Assembly: GCA_950295325.1 (NCBI GenBank)
Contig: OX485808.1
Location: forward strand, 188,501-252,500
Direction of reading: 5' to 3'
Length of the DNA stretch: 64,000 nucleotides
Origin: Polytrichum commune
Taxonomy: Eukaryota > Streptophyta > Polytrichopsida > Polytrichales > Polytrichaceae
A model generated the notes under the pieces. It had not been told where the DNA came from and ran no database searches. It was given only the letters and a program-made list of their open reading frames with translations. How positions within the stretch are numbered: position 1 is the stretch's first letter; every line of letters begins with the position of its first letter. Made by a program: the position numbers and the translations under genes. Below are positions 13,569 to 26,171 of the stretch, one piece after another.

Positions 13569-14384
13569 GCGAAGAGCACATGAGCTCCACTTCTTTTCAG
13601 ATCTCCATTGTTGCTATGCGCCTCATTGATCGAAATATAGTCGCTCACCAAGAACTCCTGCAATTTTTCTTGATGAAGTTTGTTGCATGCACTGATGCGA
13701 TCTGGCTTCGAAGTAGTGAAGGTATAGGGTCAAAGAGACCTTGGCGCGTGCTCAGGAGCCACATGGTCGTTACAATCACCATTGTTCGTAAGTTTTAGGG
13801 ACAATTTTCAGATGTACATGCTTTTACTGAGTAGTCCACTTTGAGGTTGTATTTGAGTGTCTCCCATGGACCAATGCGTCTGCAACATCGATGTCCAGAT
13901 GCTATACATGAGCGATCTTTGAGTAATGACTACCCTCGTATGAATGTACTCCCTTCCTCATTCTTCTGGTCATTGCAGGGATGTTACGAACACCTTGCGA
14001 GCAATCCCTAACTCTCACTGCCGCATTAGGGTGATTGAACTGCTCATCTAAGCCATACCGATGCGATGGCATTCCACATCTGAACAAGAACACTGCCAGG
14101 TACTATTGGCGCCACACGACCAACGAGGTAAAAAGTTCAACATATACAGCTCGATCTGCTGGTTCCTTCACTGTAGTGCCAGAAACGGGCTTCGAGAGCA
14201 TTTCCACCATTGGAGGTGTAGTTCCTAAATGGGATCCCCTATTGTAATGCGCAACGGTAACCACGTGAGCGTACATGCAGAGCATGTCTCGGAACCTACG
14301 CTTCGGCCACCGCAACACTTGGAGCCTTCTTACGAATCCACGTACCAGGAGGTGTAAAAGGCAGACATTCTCCGGATCCGCAGT
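13569..14384. other. 5' leader of the MULE transposase gene
   Basis: No domain-bearing exon was recognised here. In MuDR-type elements the terminal inverted repeat and adjoining sequence supply the transposase promoter, so by position this is the likely promoter and 5' leader. Short open frames exist on both strands without family resemblance. Confidence 0.4.
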
Positions 14385-17300
14385 TTGGTTCAAACTCCAA
14401 ACATGGGCCCTTTCATGCATACTGATGTTACATGGGCAAGCCACATGCATACGAAAGGGAGGAGGACTGATCCCAGGACGCTTGCTCTTGTGTCGGTTGC
14501 GTATATACCTTGGGTAAGAGTCGAGGATTTTGTGAAGGGCGAGGAGGCGCGCAGTGATGCTCCCTGCAAATTCATTTGCCAGGGTACTGCAACAAACGAC
14601 AAGGGGAAATTACTATTCCCTCGCTGGAACAGCTACTCTGCCGTCATCATGTTTGTTTGTAACATGCAAGTTGTTTTCCATTGTGCATGTTTGTGTGTTA
14701 CAATATATGGGCAGGTTCCAACCCTCTTGTATATGGCTCTGACGCCCACCACCTGCTGTTATCCCCATCCCACAGATATCACTGTCAATATGGACCAAAT
14801 GACAATGCAAGCCACATACCACTGGTTACAACCGACATGTACCAAAAGAAACGAAAACTCGATTTGAAGGGCAAATACATTCCAAATGGCAAGGGGCACA
14901 CCGGGCCTAGAACATCCGCGAGGATGCGAGGCTCAGGGCAACGGAGGGGATGCCAGTGTGCATTTGTCGTCAAGCGATTGTACCTGATGCCTGAAGTGGC
15001 AGAAATCACATACCAGCAGATGAAGCATGTCAACCTCAGTGGAACCTTCTGCCATGGTGCTACAAAGACTGGCCATAAGAGCAGATTCTCAAGCCATATG
15101 TCTCCACAAATTCGGGAATTCATCATGACTCATTTGCGATTGGGATTATCTATCCCACAAATAATGTGCGCACATAGGAAACGGTTCATGGAAGTGTGCG
15201 AGAGAGGCGAGGAGCTCACGAGGGACATTTTCATCTCCGAGCAAGACATCCGTAACGTGGCGGGTCGCCTTGCAATTGAGACCTACAAGCGCGACACCAA
15301 TGACGCAAAATCTGTGCGCATGTGGGTGCAAGAACATCCTGAGCTTGTTTTCTACTACAAAGAATCGGGGTTACACGTTCGCGGTGCTATCACCCGAGAC
15401 AATATTCCGTTCACAATAGGCATCCAAACATCCTGGCAACTGGACATGATGCTCAAGCACGGGCATAAAAAAACCGTCTCCATTGACGCAACGTTTGCAA
15501 CTAATGAGAACAAGGTTAGTGCCCATAAGATTCCCCACACTTCCATGTTACGTACCTGCACTGGCATGTTTTACCCCAGACTGAACGTGTCACTCTCTTT
15601 GTTGTTACAGTTTCCTTTATACACCTTGATGGTATTTGATGACTGGCTGAATGGAGTGCCTGTGGCGTACATTATCACTTCTAGCTCCAAGCAACCCGAT
15701 CTGGAACCCTGGATGAAGGCGCTTGCCAACAAATTGGTCGCAGTGCAACGAGATTGGGTGCCGAATGCATTCGTTACGGATTGTGCCCAGGCGGAAATTG
15801 GAGGCTTACAGTGTGTATGGCCTGGGGTCAAAGTATTCCTTTGTCTTTGGCATGTTCGATGCGCATGGCTGAAACAGGCGGTATCAAAAATAAAAGATCA
15901 TGCCATTAGAGCTGCTGTGCTAAAGGGGTTGGGCTGCATCATATACGACACAAAGTGTCCGCCGGGGGATGAAATGGGGCCTTGGGCTGTTCGGCAGTTG
16001 AATGCTCTTATGGATAGGTTCCCTGTTGTTGACACTTTTTGGGCTTACTTCAACAAATAGTGGGCAGACAAAACGCCCATGTGGGTTGTGGGCCATCGTA
16101 ACCTACCATATGCGGGCCAGGATACAAATGCAGCAATTGAAAGCTATCATTCCAACCTTAAAGCGACCTTACGTGCATCAAAAGGTAGAGCGCATGGACG
16201 TCGCCTGGACTGGGTGATATACGAGTTGACCGGGGAAATTCTTTCCCATTATTGGTATCAGTCAATGAGGAAACAACACGGGTTTGTCCCAAACCTGAAA
16301 CAAGAGCAGTTTGTTATAAATGCAGTCCTCAAAGCCAGGGAGATTCCGGATAGTTGTGTCACTCTCCCCATTGCAGATGACGGACCAGCATTGGTAACAT
16401 CGAAGACCAACCCAACTAAATTGTACAAAGTCTACAACCCTGACTGTGAGTGGGGTTGTTGTGATTGCGTGTGGGCGTTGAAGGGTAACATATGTAAACA
16501 TCAGGTGAAAGTCCTCATGATACTCCATCCAGGCCTTGCTGAAGGCACAATTACACGTTACTATGGATCTCTTGCAGGCACAACTGAAGGAGGGCGTGGT
16601 AACATGCTCGATCCTGTTTTACATTTTCCAGAAGATTGTACTGATAGTGGGCCACTCTTCCCAACCCAATCGCATGTGCATCCTAGCGGTAGCCAATATC
16701 TCACGCAATCTGTGCACGACATGGAAAAATAAGTTCGTCACCTTACAAGGAGTTCATGGACGCTGCCAGTGGTGACAGTTTTTTGCTGAAACACCTCTTG
16801 GCTGATTTGCACATCGTACGTGGGAAGCAACAAACATTGCTGGCTCAGATTGAACATGGATTGGTGGAGCCATCTCAGCCGGACATGCACTTCCAGCGTA
16901 ACGAGGACGGCAACGGCATGTCCCTGAAGCGTAGGAGGGACTTCCTGGAATGTGAGTAGGTGACGCCAGTCAAACATGTTGTAACGTCCTGTAACATCGA
17001 CGTGTTACAAGTGCGCCCCCATGCTTGAACACCTTCCACGTGCAGGTGGACCCTCGTGCCAATATAAGGGCCGAACCACCTTTAATTTCCACTTCCACAC
17101 TTGTGGTCAACCTCCTTTGTCTCTCCCACTTTTCAGTAGTCTGATCGTCCACAGCTCTAGTGCCTGCCGTTTTGTATGAACCCTCTGCTGCTGGTTTTTT
17201 CCCTTGCCATGCCATCTCCCCACGTTACACGGGTAAGCGCGGCTGTGTGGAAGTGGTTTTGTAGATGTCCAGACACCATAGGGCCAGTTCACGACACTTC

Positions 17301-17580
17301 CGAGGATGAAGAGTTCTTCACCCCTCCGACAAGTCCTCCGCCTGCTTCCCAACATCAGCGTGTGGCTGTAACCGCGGGATCCCCCACAACATTGGTATCT
17401 CCAGCAGATGGCGTGCCAAGACTGCTATCACCATCGCAAACGGCCCGACTCCGCCGGCGACATGCTGAAGCCGTTCGGCAACTCACAACCCCAACTCCCG
17501 TTGTCGCACCTTCCCCACATGGCCCACTGAAGGCTTTCCAGCGTCCAATTAGGGTTTATAGGCCAAGTTGGGCTCCATAG
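14385..17580 (+). pseudogene. MULE transposase (DDE plus SWIM zinc finger), interrupted
   Basis: Coding segments are about 14385-14650, 14776-15514, 15611-16732, roughly 16741-16951 and 17273-17580; the start is uncertain. The intron 14651-14775 joins SYSAVI to YHCQYGPND in frame. Intron 15515-15610 is 96 bp and stop-free, joining ATNENK to FPLYTL. Catalytic acids are likely D in SIDATF (15485), D in VTDCAQAEI (15779) and E in AAIESYH (16139). A SWIM finger, CDC then CKH, follows near 16460-16500. An in-frame TAG (16058-16060) lies between the second D and the E, with the frame continuing as WADKTPMW. A frame change separates the stop at 16732 from a downstream helical segment (LLADLHIVRGKQQTLLAQIE), which then splices at a GTGAGT donor to a proline-rich tail ending at 17580. 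MULE transposases act in the nucleus on the element ends. Without readthrough this copy would lack the catalytic E. Confidence 0.82.
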
Positions 17581-18124
17581 TGCAACAGGCAATGAACATG
17601 GCAACACATTGTAAGCCTGCTTTTCAAATGGAAGAAACTGTTTGTGTTTCCAAGTGTTTCTAATGCATTTCTAAAGTGTGGCTAGATGTAACCTGATGGC
17701 AGTGTTACAATGTAGCAAAATTGTACGTCTATCTATTATGTTGTGGTATTTTTAACACGGCAGAAACACAGTACACAATTGCTAAGTTCCACCTTGTTAC
17801 TCGTTGCATGTGTAGAAGGGTTTGCGGCATACATCATTTATATACATCATCTCTTAATATTAGTTACATGGGGCACAGAGCACTTGTGGTCATTCCCTAA
17901 ACGCACTATATGCATGGATCATAAGAAACGAACGGATGTTCATAAAATGCAGCCAATGTTACACATTGTACAGACAATTGTTCAGAAAATGCAGCCGATG
18001 TTACACATTGTTACGTATGTGAAGGGTTACTTAGTCATCAAGTATACCCCTGGTTTACTATCCTATGCCCATCCAAACACTGCAAATGACTAAGTTCACG
18101 GCGCGTATGTGAGATAGCTGAATT
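17581..18124. other. Convergent 3' intergenic region of the MULE
   Basis: This lies between the 3' ends of the two convergent MULE genes. It is AT-rich and holds a short direct repeat: a 27-bp unit starting AAAATGCAGCC at about 17945 recurs at about 17985. No gene is visible. Polyadenylation sites for both strands would be expected here. Confidence 0.5.
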
Positions 18125-19476
18125 TCAGGCGTCCCTGTCTGTGCTCAGCGGGTGTGTTTCTTCTTGAGGTAGCTGCTGTGTGGCGCTCTTCACGGCCTCT
18201 TCTGCAATTTGAGAAACTATAACAAATGCATCGACTTCCACGACTTTTGGATCTCCTACACTAGCGGCAGCCACTGCAGCACCAACATCTGCAGGTGTGG
18301 GATTAGGTGAAACTGAATCCTGCCAGTCGAAGTCCATCTGACTGGGCAGGTCTTCCAAAGTCTTCTCTTGCGTCATCGGTATGACGAATGCGGGCATGGC
18401 TTCAGGAGTACAAGGGGAGTCGATTGACACGCGCGTGCTTTGGGGAGGGGGCTGCTCGACCTCCGAGGCCTCTGCATTGCCCAAAAGTCCAGAGCTCTCA
18501 CGACATGACTGCTGCAAGTCGGCTCTCTCACCGATTTCAGGGTCACCTCGCGCCGGCGGATGCACTTCAGAATGCTCCAAACGCTCCCGGACTATATTCT
18601 CGGCAATGTTACGGAGCTCCCATATGTACTCGCTACGCTCCATAGGGGGCACCATTACCTCTGCCAAGCCATTCACACACATGAATCAATGTCGGAAACT
18701 AACACATGCTTCCATTTGTGAACAAGAACACTTTGAAAATCATTGGAAGCACCCAAAATACCTGGCTTTGCGAGTATGGAGCCAATGTCAAGATCCTCTC
18801 GGTGTTTCAGCCACCGCTCGTAACATGCGAGGGGGGCCGAATAGGATGCAGGGCGATCACGAATCGTCCATGCTTTGCAAAACAATTGCTTGTCGTGGAA
18901 TGCCATGTCGGTGATGGCCCTGAACCGCGTTGAGTTGCACCACATGCTCAACTCCTCCCACCATTCAGGTGTGGGGTGTTTTAATTCCTGTGTCGCATCG
19001 TCCACTTCTGCCATCCATTGCTCCTGGGATTGGACGGGTCTAGCGCCAGCAAAGACGAGGAATCCCTCATCTTTCAAGTAGGTGGTTGCTAGCTGCCACG
19101 TTACGGAACGCTCATCATCCGCCGCTTGTACCCACTTTGACCATTCGGTGACATTGGCAACAGTTGCGCCACTTGAAGGGTGTGATACCACAGGTGCAGT
19201 TAGGGTGTGGTACTTGAGGAAACAACGGCACATGAGGACTGACCATGGCACTGGATACACCCTAGTAACATGTGATTGTTGCAAGACCAGTCCATGCACA
19301 TGTGACCCTTCAACAATTGAGTGATGCAGGGGGTAGGGAGGTGTGAATTCATGGCAGAGAGGATTTGCTACATAAGACAAATAGAAGGGATGCCAACCCC
19401 AAGTGGCCAGCAACAAGCGAGGATAGTGTTCATCATCCCACACTTTCATTGCTCTGCCAATGGCCGCGTTGACCTT
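18125..19476 (-). pseudogene. MULE second gene, C-terminal part (left of CACTA insertion)
   Basis: The reading frame enters from the CACTA junction as KVNAAIGRAMKVWDDEHYP and continues to 18673. It then continues in a shifted frame as NGLAEVMVPPMERSEYIWEL to a stop at 18125. The change of frame falls in a TGTGTGTG run, so slippage is possible; a very short intron ending GGCAG is the alternative. The protein is rich in W, H and acidic residues, with a Pro/Gln/Glu-rich tail. I recognise no family. Its place, opposite and convergent to the transposase, is that of mudrB in MuDR or of anti-silencing genes in VANDAL elements, which is a positional analogy only. The N-terminal part lies at 59007-61258, across the CACTA insertion. 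Confidence 0.65.
19474..19476. repeat. CTT target-site duplication, left side of CACTA
   Basis: The three bases before the CACTA terminus are CTT. The same CTT follows the TAGTG terminus at 59003, not the one at 40943, which is followed by TTT. CACTA elements are known to make 3-bp target duplications, so this pairs the left end at 19477 with the right end at 59003. Confidence 0.85.
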
Positions 19477-19541
19477 CACTAGTAGAAAACATGGTTAAAA
19501 AAAACCACAGTCGTTTTTCTATTGCGGTTCTTTTGACCACT
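19477..19541 (+). repeat. CACTA left terminal inverted repeat, 65 bp
   Basis: It matches the reverse complement of 40879-40943 and of 58939-59003 at 64 of 65 positions. The mismatch is ACCACAG here against ACCGCAG at the right end. At the right end that G completes an internal hairpin (AACCGCA / TGCGGTT) that the left end lacks. Confidence 0.95.
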
Positions 19542-22067
19542 GTTTTGTGGGGTGTTGCGCCAAACGTGAAATCATGCTACACTTGCAATTTCCATTGAGT
19601 GCCGAATGAAAATACGAGTGTACATGTATATGTTCCACGCGTGTTTGGAGTACATGCCATTCCTTCATTGAATGCATCGGTGTTCGCAGTGCTGCGCGCT
19701 CCAATACTAATTTCCTCTCTTGTAATTATGAACAAGATGTGAATATCGAAGGAGAACAAGCAACCGGAATGCAATTACTGACTTGACTTTTTCGCTTGTG
19801 TTGTGGTTGGTGTACTGATGGTTTTAGCTGTAAATCGTGCAGTCATGTACCATAAAATGGCCCAGTCCTATGCAATCTTCTCTACCATGCGTGCAAATCA
19901 ACGCAGTGTGTACCAATCTTACTGTACTGTCCGCCATTCACAAGACCTTAAGGCGGATGAGTTTGAGAAACTTCCAGTGAACGTTCAAGAACCTAGTGAA
20001 AAATGGCTGACTTTTTGGCTGAATATATGCAAACTGGCTCAAAGTAGTAAAGACGGACCGAAAGTTCCCAACAATTAGCTGGTTGGACTTGGAGACACTT
20101 ATTGTCATCTTTGATGGAGCCAGTATTCTCCACGGGAGAGTGGGAGGCGGGAACTGCACTGGAGCTCAACTCACGATGCTAAATGGTGGGCAACATTAAG
20201 GAGACACCTCCAAAAATGGAGGCCCCGACGAATAAGCCATCAACGCACAGGTTCAGGGTGCCATAGGTCTGAGGTCACGACTAAGCAGAGATTCAAACAT
20301 GAATTTATTCCACATCGGATGCACATGGTTAAAGAACAATAGTGAGAAGAACACCTTTGAGTGGCTAGTCTTTCAGTAGAATGAAGGGCAACGGAACCTC
20401 AGCAAATTGAGTTTGGATGTGTACAAAGTTGGTTTTACTGCCTATGTGTCGTGTGAAATGTGATTCTGACACCGACACATCACATGGAACCTGCTCAAAA
20501 TGAAGTTGCAGACTAAAAACGAGAAACCCATGCATACGGCAATGGATCAATGCACTTAATGCTGTACATAATATTGTATCAATCCAATGTTCACAGACAT
20601 TTCATGCATGCCCATGGATTGCTTCATACTCGGAGCGTACAAGATGTATGCAACACTCCGATAACAACAATTCTTAGCTCATTAGAATGCAGGGCATTAT
20701 GCCAGTAACTACACCATTGTAAAGTGAAAAAAATGCAGCATATACGTTGCTTTCCACGAAAACCAACACATATAATGGAGGACGAGCAAGGAACTCTCGC
20801 CACATAAATTGGGTATCATTCAAAATTGCCAATTCAACGCCAGAATGTTTTGAAATCATATATGTCCTCCTTGCCATCAAGTCTACAATTTTGTGGTCAT
20901 TTGTGAGTATCAGAGCCACATATCACTCCACATAAGACCAAGGCAAACTTCTTGCTTCATCCTACAAAAACATGTCCATATGTAAACTGTGGCATTGACA
21001 TCATCTAATTATGCAGTTCATGGAACTCGGAAATTCCTACATATGTCCATACTAAAATACATATCTCCTAGTTACAGCGTCGTCCGATGGTCTCCTTCCA
21101 CGGTGACCAAATGTAGGCTCATTCCAATCGCTCCCACCAACTTTGTCAATCAAGATTCCACAATTTCCATTATGTGTTCCACCGGGTTGCTGTGCTCCAT
21201 ATGCTGGGGCTCTTCTCCAGAGGGCAGTCCAATTTCGCTGTGGGCAGTCATCAATGTCTGCATCCCGCACGAATTCCAGGTAACCGACTCATAAACAGAT
21301 TGCGACACCGTCCCCGTACTGCAAGAAACCACCTGGACGTTAAAATTCCCGGACAAATTCGGAGTCATGCCTCTAAATATGTCGCTGCGAGTAGGTGTGA
21401 AATACAACCTGTCCTTTCAACACATTCATATCAGCTTGCATGTGTGTCCAAGGAATGCCGAGCAGCTTACTGTGCGGCACACCTCAATTACAATGCGTTG
21501 ATAAACAATAGTCTGCACCTGCACTACATACTATTCTTCAAAGTTCTGGGTGTTCTCACAAATACCGTGCATGGCTGGCGTGAGGCTAAACCTTGCAAGT
21601 AACAACATTTCATATCCAAACAAGTGTCCTCATGAACTCATTCAAGGGATCATCCAACATAAAATATGTGATGTAATAAAAGTGACATTATCAATAAACA
21701 AAATCCATGAATGGTGGGGAGGGGGTGGGGGGAACTCGTCGCCTGTAAACATATCACGTGTTGTTGACATTTATATGCTGAATTTGGCCGCACAGCTTTC
21801 CTGCACCTTAATTAATAAATCTCCACCTCCTACTACACATAGGGGGCACAGCTGCACAACCGAAATTATTATGCATATTGGGGTTGAGGGTCAACAAATA
21901 CAGGGCTGAATTGGATCAGTTCCACTACAATTTGTCGGCGACAAATCCGTCAACTCCTTGTGCTTCGCGTGAGGGTCTGTTACTGCAAATAACACTACTT
22001 ACAAGACTCAAACATTGCAATTGACATTGGGTGGGACCTTCCTCTTACCATTCACTTTGTTTGGCAT
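19542..22067. other. CACTA left subterminal region
   Basis: There is no recognisable gene in these 2.5 kb between the left terminus and the end of the minus-strand gene. A plus-strand open frame at 19803-20078 contains a plausible stretch, DEFEKLPVNVQEPSEKWL, but has no known family. A G-rich run sits near 21715-21733. CACTA subterminal regions usually hold binding sites for the element's regulatory protein; I could not identify a repeated motif here by eye. Confidence 0.45.
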
Positions 22068-25000
22068 TTAGGTACCCTTCTTGTTGGGGGGTCTGTTCTG
22101 CTCGGTCTTCTTCCTCAATTGCGAAGAATCCCGCGGCTTGGCAGCTTCCAAAGATTCTGTCGTGGTGGATGGTGAGTTCGTTCTCTTCCCTTTCGGCCCC
22201 TCTCCAACCGCATTGGAGGATGCCCTGCCACAAACAGCTGAGGTGAGCTTACCCATCAACCGAGTTATTTCTTCCATAGTCGGAATCTGCATTATGTAGC
22301 ATACGCCCCACAATATGGGACTGTTGGGCAGTCCCTCTGCTTGGTCCAGGAAGGCGATGTGCTTTGGGTAGCGCCCTTCCTTCTTGAACATCACCGGAGT
22401 GTCTTTGTAGAACACTCTTATTACACTAATCATTTGTTCTCCTTTCTTGCATAAATCCTGCTCGTCGTTTAGGCACCTAGACTTGTGGTTGATTCCGGCG
22501 TAGGCCTCCGCCACAACCTTCCCGTCGAACTTTGGATGCAAAACCCAAACCTTTACTCTGACTCTGATTGGACTCTGCGACACAAATATCGATACCCACA
22601 ATTATATCAAGTCACTGCCATTCGTTTAATTACAGGGTCAACTTCAGCCAACTTTGAAGACGACAATTCTATTATGCATTACAGTCACAACCAGAAGGTG
22701 GAACACTCACACTATTGGGAGGCCGCCTGGCAAATGAAAGTTGAGTGATGACAGATGCATCCATCTGCGGAGTTCTCTGTCTCTTTGTCGAGGGACTTGT
22801 ACTTTTTGCATTGCCTCTTTGGGTCCTTCTCTCGGAGACTTTGGGTGGATTCGCCACCTTCCGCTTCACTGGAACCTTGGGTAGCACAGGCAGCTCTTCG
22901 CCATCTGATTCTGTTTGGATTGCATCGCGTCCAGTATCTTCTCCATTAGATTCATCACCCTCTTCCAGGCTGATGTCCACATCGGATTTTAACCTTTCAT
23001 GTTTGGGCCCGTTCATTGTTTTGCTATGTACATCATTGTCGTCACTTTTCTGACCAGAACCTCCATCAAGGTAGCCATCGCCTAAGTCCGCAGGCCACCT
23101 CAACTTTGGGAACGTCGTTTCACCATGAGGACTTGTCCCACCAAGTCCTGCCGTATCCTCCTCATATGAATAGTTCATCAAATGTGAACTCTCTGGAGAC
23201 CAGGAGGGGCTCCTAGTCTCCTTCCTTCTTGAGCTCCTTTGAGAGGTTGAGTCTCTTCCCTTTGTGGCAAATTGGGTGACTGGCTTTCTCACAGATTGTT
23301 TGGCGCGTGCACGAGGGCTTTCATCCGAAGTTGAGTCGGATGACAATAGCTCAACAGGTTGGTTGGGTCTCCCTCTCGCCGCCGTGTGATTTGTGCGGCC
23401 GCCACGATGTGGGACATCCTTCGCCGTCTGGACCTCAATATCCACTTCCAGAACTCTAAAGGGAACTGTGTCGTCCAACTCCTGCGGAGCTGCACTTTTC
23501 GCCTTCGTGTTCTTCATGTATCGCAAGTCACTGTCCTCCTCTCTATTTCCTTTGTTGCCTGCCTGGAAGTTTGGTTTGCCCGGTTGCACATGTGACTTGC
23601 CTTCTCTATTCTGCAATGTGGTTAAGGGAGTGGTGGAGGGCCTGGTCAACCCCTTCAACACCTCTGACGTCGTGCGATTGCTCGGCCTCTGAGTCTGTGT
23701 CTGAGTTAATGCACTGTCGTGTGCGACATACTTATGGGCTTCAACACAGACAATGTTAGCTAGAGAGTCACATTCTGACGACAAATTAGATACAAACTCA
23801 TCTACCAATGCATGGAGTTTGTTGCTAATGTCGAGCATGGGCGGTCGCTCCACAAGACCGTCCGAAGAAGAAATTTTCGATGACGACGATGTGTGCGATA
23901 GACGCGGCAGTCCCGTACCCCGTAAGGGATTTTCTTTCTGCAGGTTCATAACATGGGCAGCACACCCATGGGTTAGAGATTCTACGTGTGCAGTCTGGTT
24001 TAGGGGGAAAATACAAGTGTTATACTTCCTGAACTCCTGCCGTCAATCAGTGGGACTCCTGTGTTGGAAAATTCATGCAAACACAATAAAGTGGCCATTT
24101 AGGGGTTCATGATATTACCGGATGTGCTTTCTCCTGCGCATAGGAGCTGCAACGAGCGCCACCTTCACTTTCGGTTGTGGATCTCCTATCTCTGGAGGTA
24201 CTATGGCGTTTTGCCTACATACACCCAAACAAAGTGATGAGTTAGGACAGGTGTCAAGAATTGCACACCCCAAGGAGGTGTGAGGGGAGACAAATCCTTG
24301 CAGCCACCAAAGAACGGTGGACCTCACAATTCCTGAACTAGGAACAGCTGAATCCTCATTACAAATTTTCATAGTACAAGGAGAGGATATGATAACGTAC
24401 TCCCGTGCCTTTCTTTGTTGATGCATTTGCCTTGTTTCTCTCGCATTCTCTGCTCCCTTCCGATGACTTCCAGTAATCTACCAATTGCAACCATGCCGCT
24501 GATGAACAATCATCAGGCCTGCTACTATCACCGTGTAGGAGCCATTGACGATGATACAATGATCTATTTCTCTTGTATAGACGTTGGAGATACCCCTCTA
24601 CCATGCCGTCCGGGAGTGGCTTCTCTATTATGAACTGTCGCTTCACTTCTCTCATGATTTCTTGCATGGTGCATGGATTCTTTATGTCTATATCGGCGCA
24701 TGGAACAATTGCAAGTGCAGCTAGTTTGAGTGCGTTCAAGAATTGCGCTTTGTATTTGACTATGGCACCATTGTGGTTTTGTTCGAGCCGGACTTGTGGC
24801 ACTCTACCTTCTGCAATGGATCTTTTCACTTCTTTTAGATATGACTTCTCTTCTACTCTAAGTTGCTTTCTCTGTGACAACGTGGAGGGTGGGGATGACT
24901 TACTGGATGTTGGACTTAACAATGTGGGGCTATTGTTTGTATTTATCACCAAAGATGGCTCCTTCAGGGAGTGACGCCGGTCGCGCAAGGTACCTCCTTC

Positions 25001-26171
25001 CGATGATGTATGGGCACTGGCAACTGTGTGAACAGATTGCCGCCCCAATGTTGATGGCGCTGGCCGTGCACTCTCTGCTCCCAAAACCTTGCTAGACTCC
25101 ACACGACCCCCACTCGTATCTCTGGTTGTATGGGTTTCTCTTTGTTGCCCACAACTGCCTTGTCCCATTCCAGTTAGGAGTCCAGCAACTGTCTGGCCCT
25201 CCGCAGCTTCCACAGGCATACACTGTGTCCGTGTGCGAGGTTGCGTACTTTCATGTGGTGGATTTTGCACCTGTCCTGATGTGTAGTATTCTGCGGCTGC
25301 CGCATGACTGGGTGGGGAGCCAAATGGTGCACCTTGTGGCCGATTCTGCTGCGGCAACAATGCGCGGCCAGAGGTAGTCCCATCGAACTGCGTGTCTCGT
25401 GGCTGTGCAGGATATGACACGTGATTGTTGTATGCATTGGATGGAGTAACTGGTGTACCAATATACGGATTGTACATGGATTGGGGTAGACCACCCATAC
25501 TTCCATAAACCGGCTGGACAGATTGCCACGGAATTGTGTTCTGTTGTTGGTGATAGGGCGCTGAATAAGGCATGCTGAATATCTGCATACAATGATTTGT
25601 GAGTAGGCAAGTTTATCTTCGTCTGGGGCATACCAACCATGAGCACGGAACCTAGACAACTATATGCAGGGCATCCAATATGTTACATTGGCAATGCCAG
25701 GAGAGAACTGCATTACATCCAATTCATAATGCACGGGAGAAGGACAATAAAGAGACATCGGTATGATCTCAGGGCGACTGCACTGGTGAGGAGGGGAGGG
25801 GTCGGACCTGTGATTGGTCGATCCTCTGTGGTTGCGCTGATGCACCTCTAAATACCTGTATATACAAAGGGGGAACACATGAGTGTCAATGCAAGACCTA
25901 TTTGTGGTGGAAATGACAGCTAACTACTTCAACGACGTTGCAAAAGAGTGCAATTCAATGTGAATGTGCATAAATCAGAATTACTTACAGGCACGTTTTC
26001 CATGTTGCCACAAGGCCATGCATTAGTGTTGGCCAACTGAGGATGCAGAGTGCGAGAAACACATACCGGTCGGGACAAGTCGTCCACAAACTGGGTGCTC
26101 CTCACGACGTCATATTCCGTGAGGGTCCCCTGACTGTATTGGTCGGCCATAGTATTCATATAATTGTCCAA
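22068..26171 (-). CDS. CACTA second protein, Transposase_24 (Ptta/En/Spm) type, TNPA-like role
   Basis: Exons supported by splice signals and frame, all phase 0, are 25582-24401, 24214-24119, 23937-22711 and 22574-22068, with stop at 22068. Upstream exons at about 26171-25989 (canonical GTAAGT donor) and from 25855 are likely, but the N-terminus is unresolved. Exon 25582-24401 begins with a Q/P/S-rich region and ends in the conserved part: VEGYLQRLYKRNRSLYHRQW, then WLQLVDYWKSSEG and ERNKANASTKKGTG. The next exon continues TTESEGGARCSSYAQEK, matching the plant Ptta/En/Spm transposase family (Pfam Transposase_24). The third is low-complexity, charged and serine-rich, probably disordered. The last contains RVKVWVLHPKFDGKVVAEAY and a basic tail. 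In En/Spm the second protein binds subterminal repeats and regulates the element; assigning that role here rests on family and position. It is divergent from TNP2. Confidence 0.8.

Noticed and set aside
13114-13663. Long open frames on both strands in the GC-rich block
   Set aside because: They overlap the MULE inverted-repeat region, occur on both strands at once and carry no domain; composition explains them.
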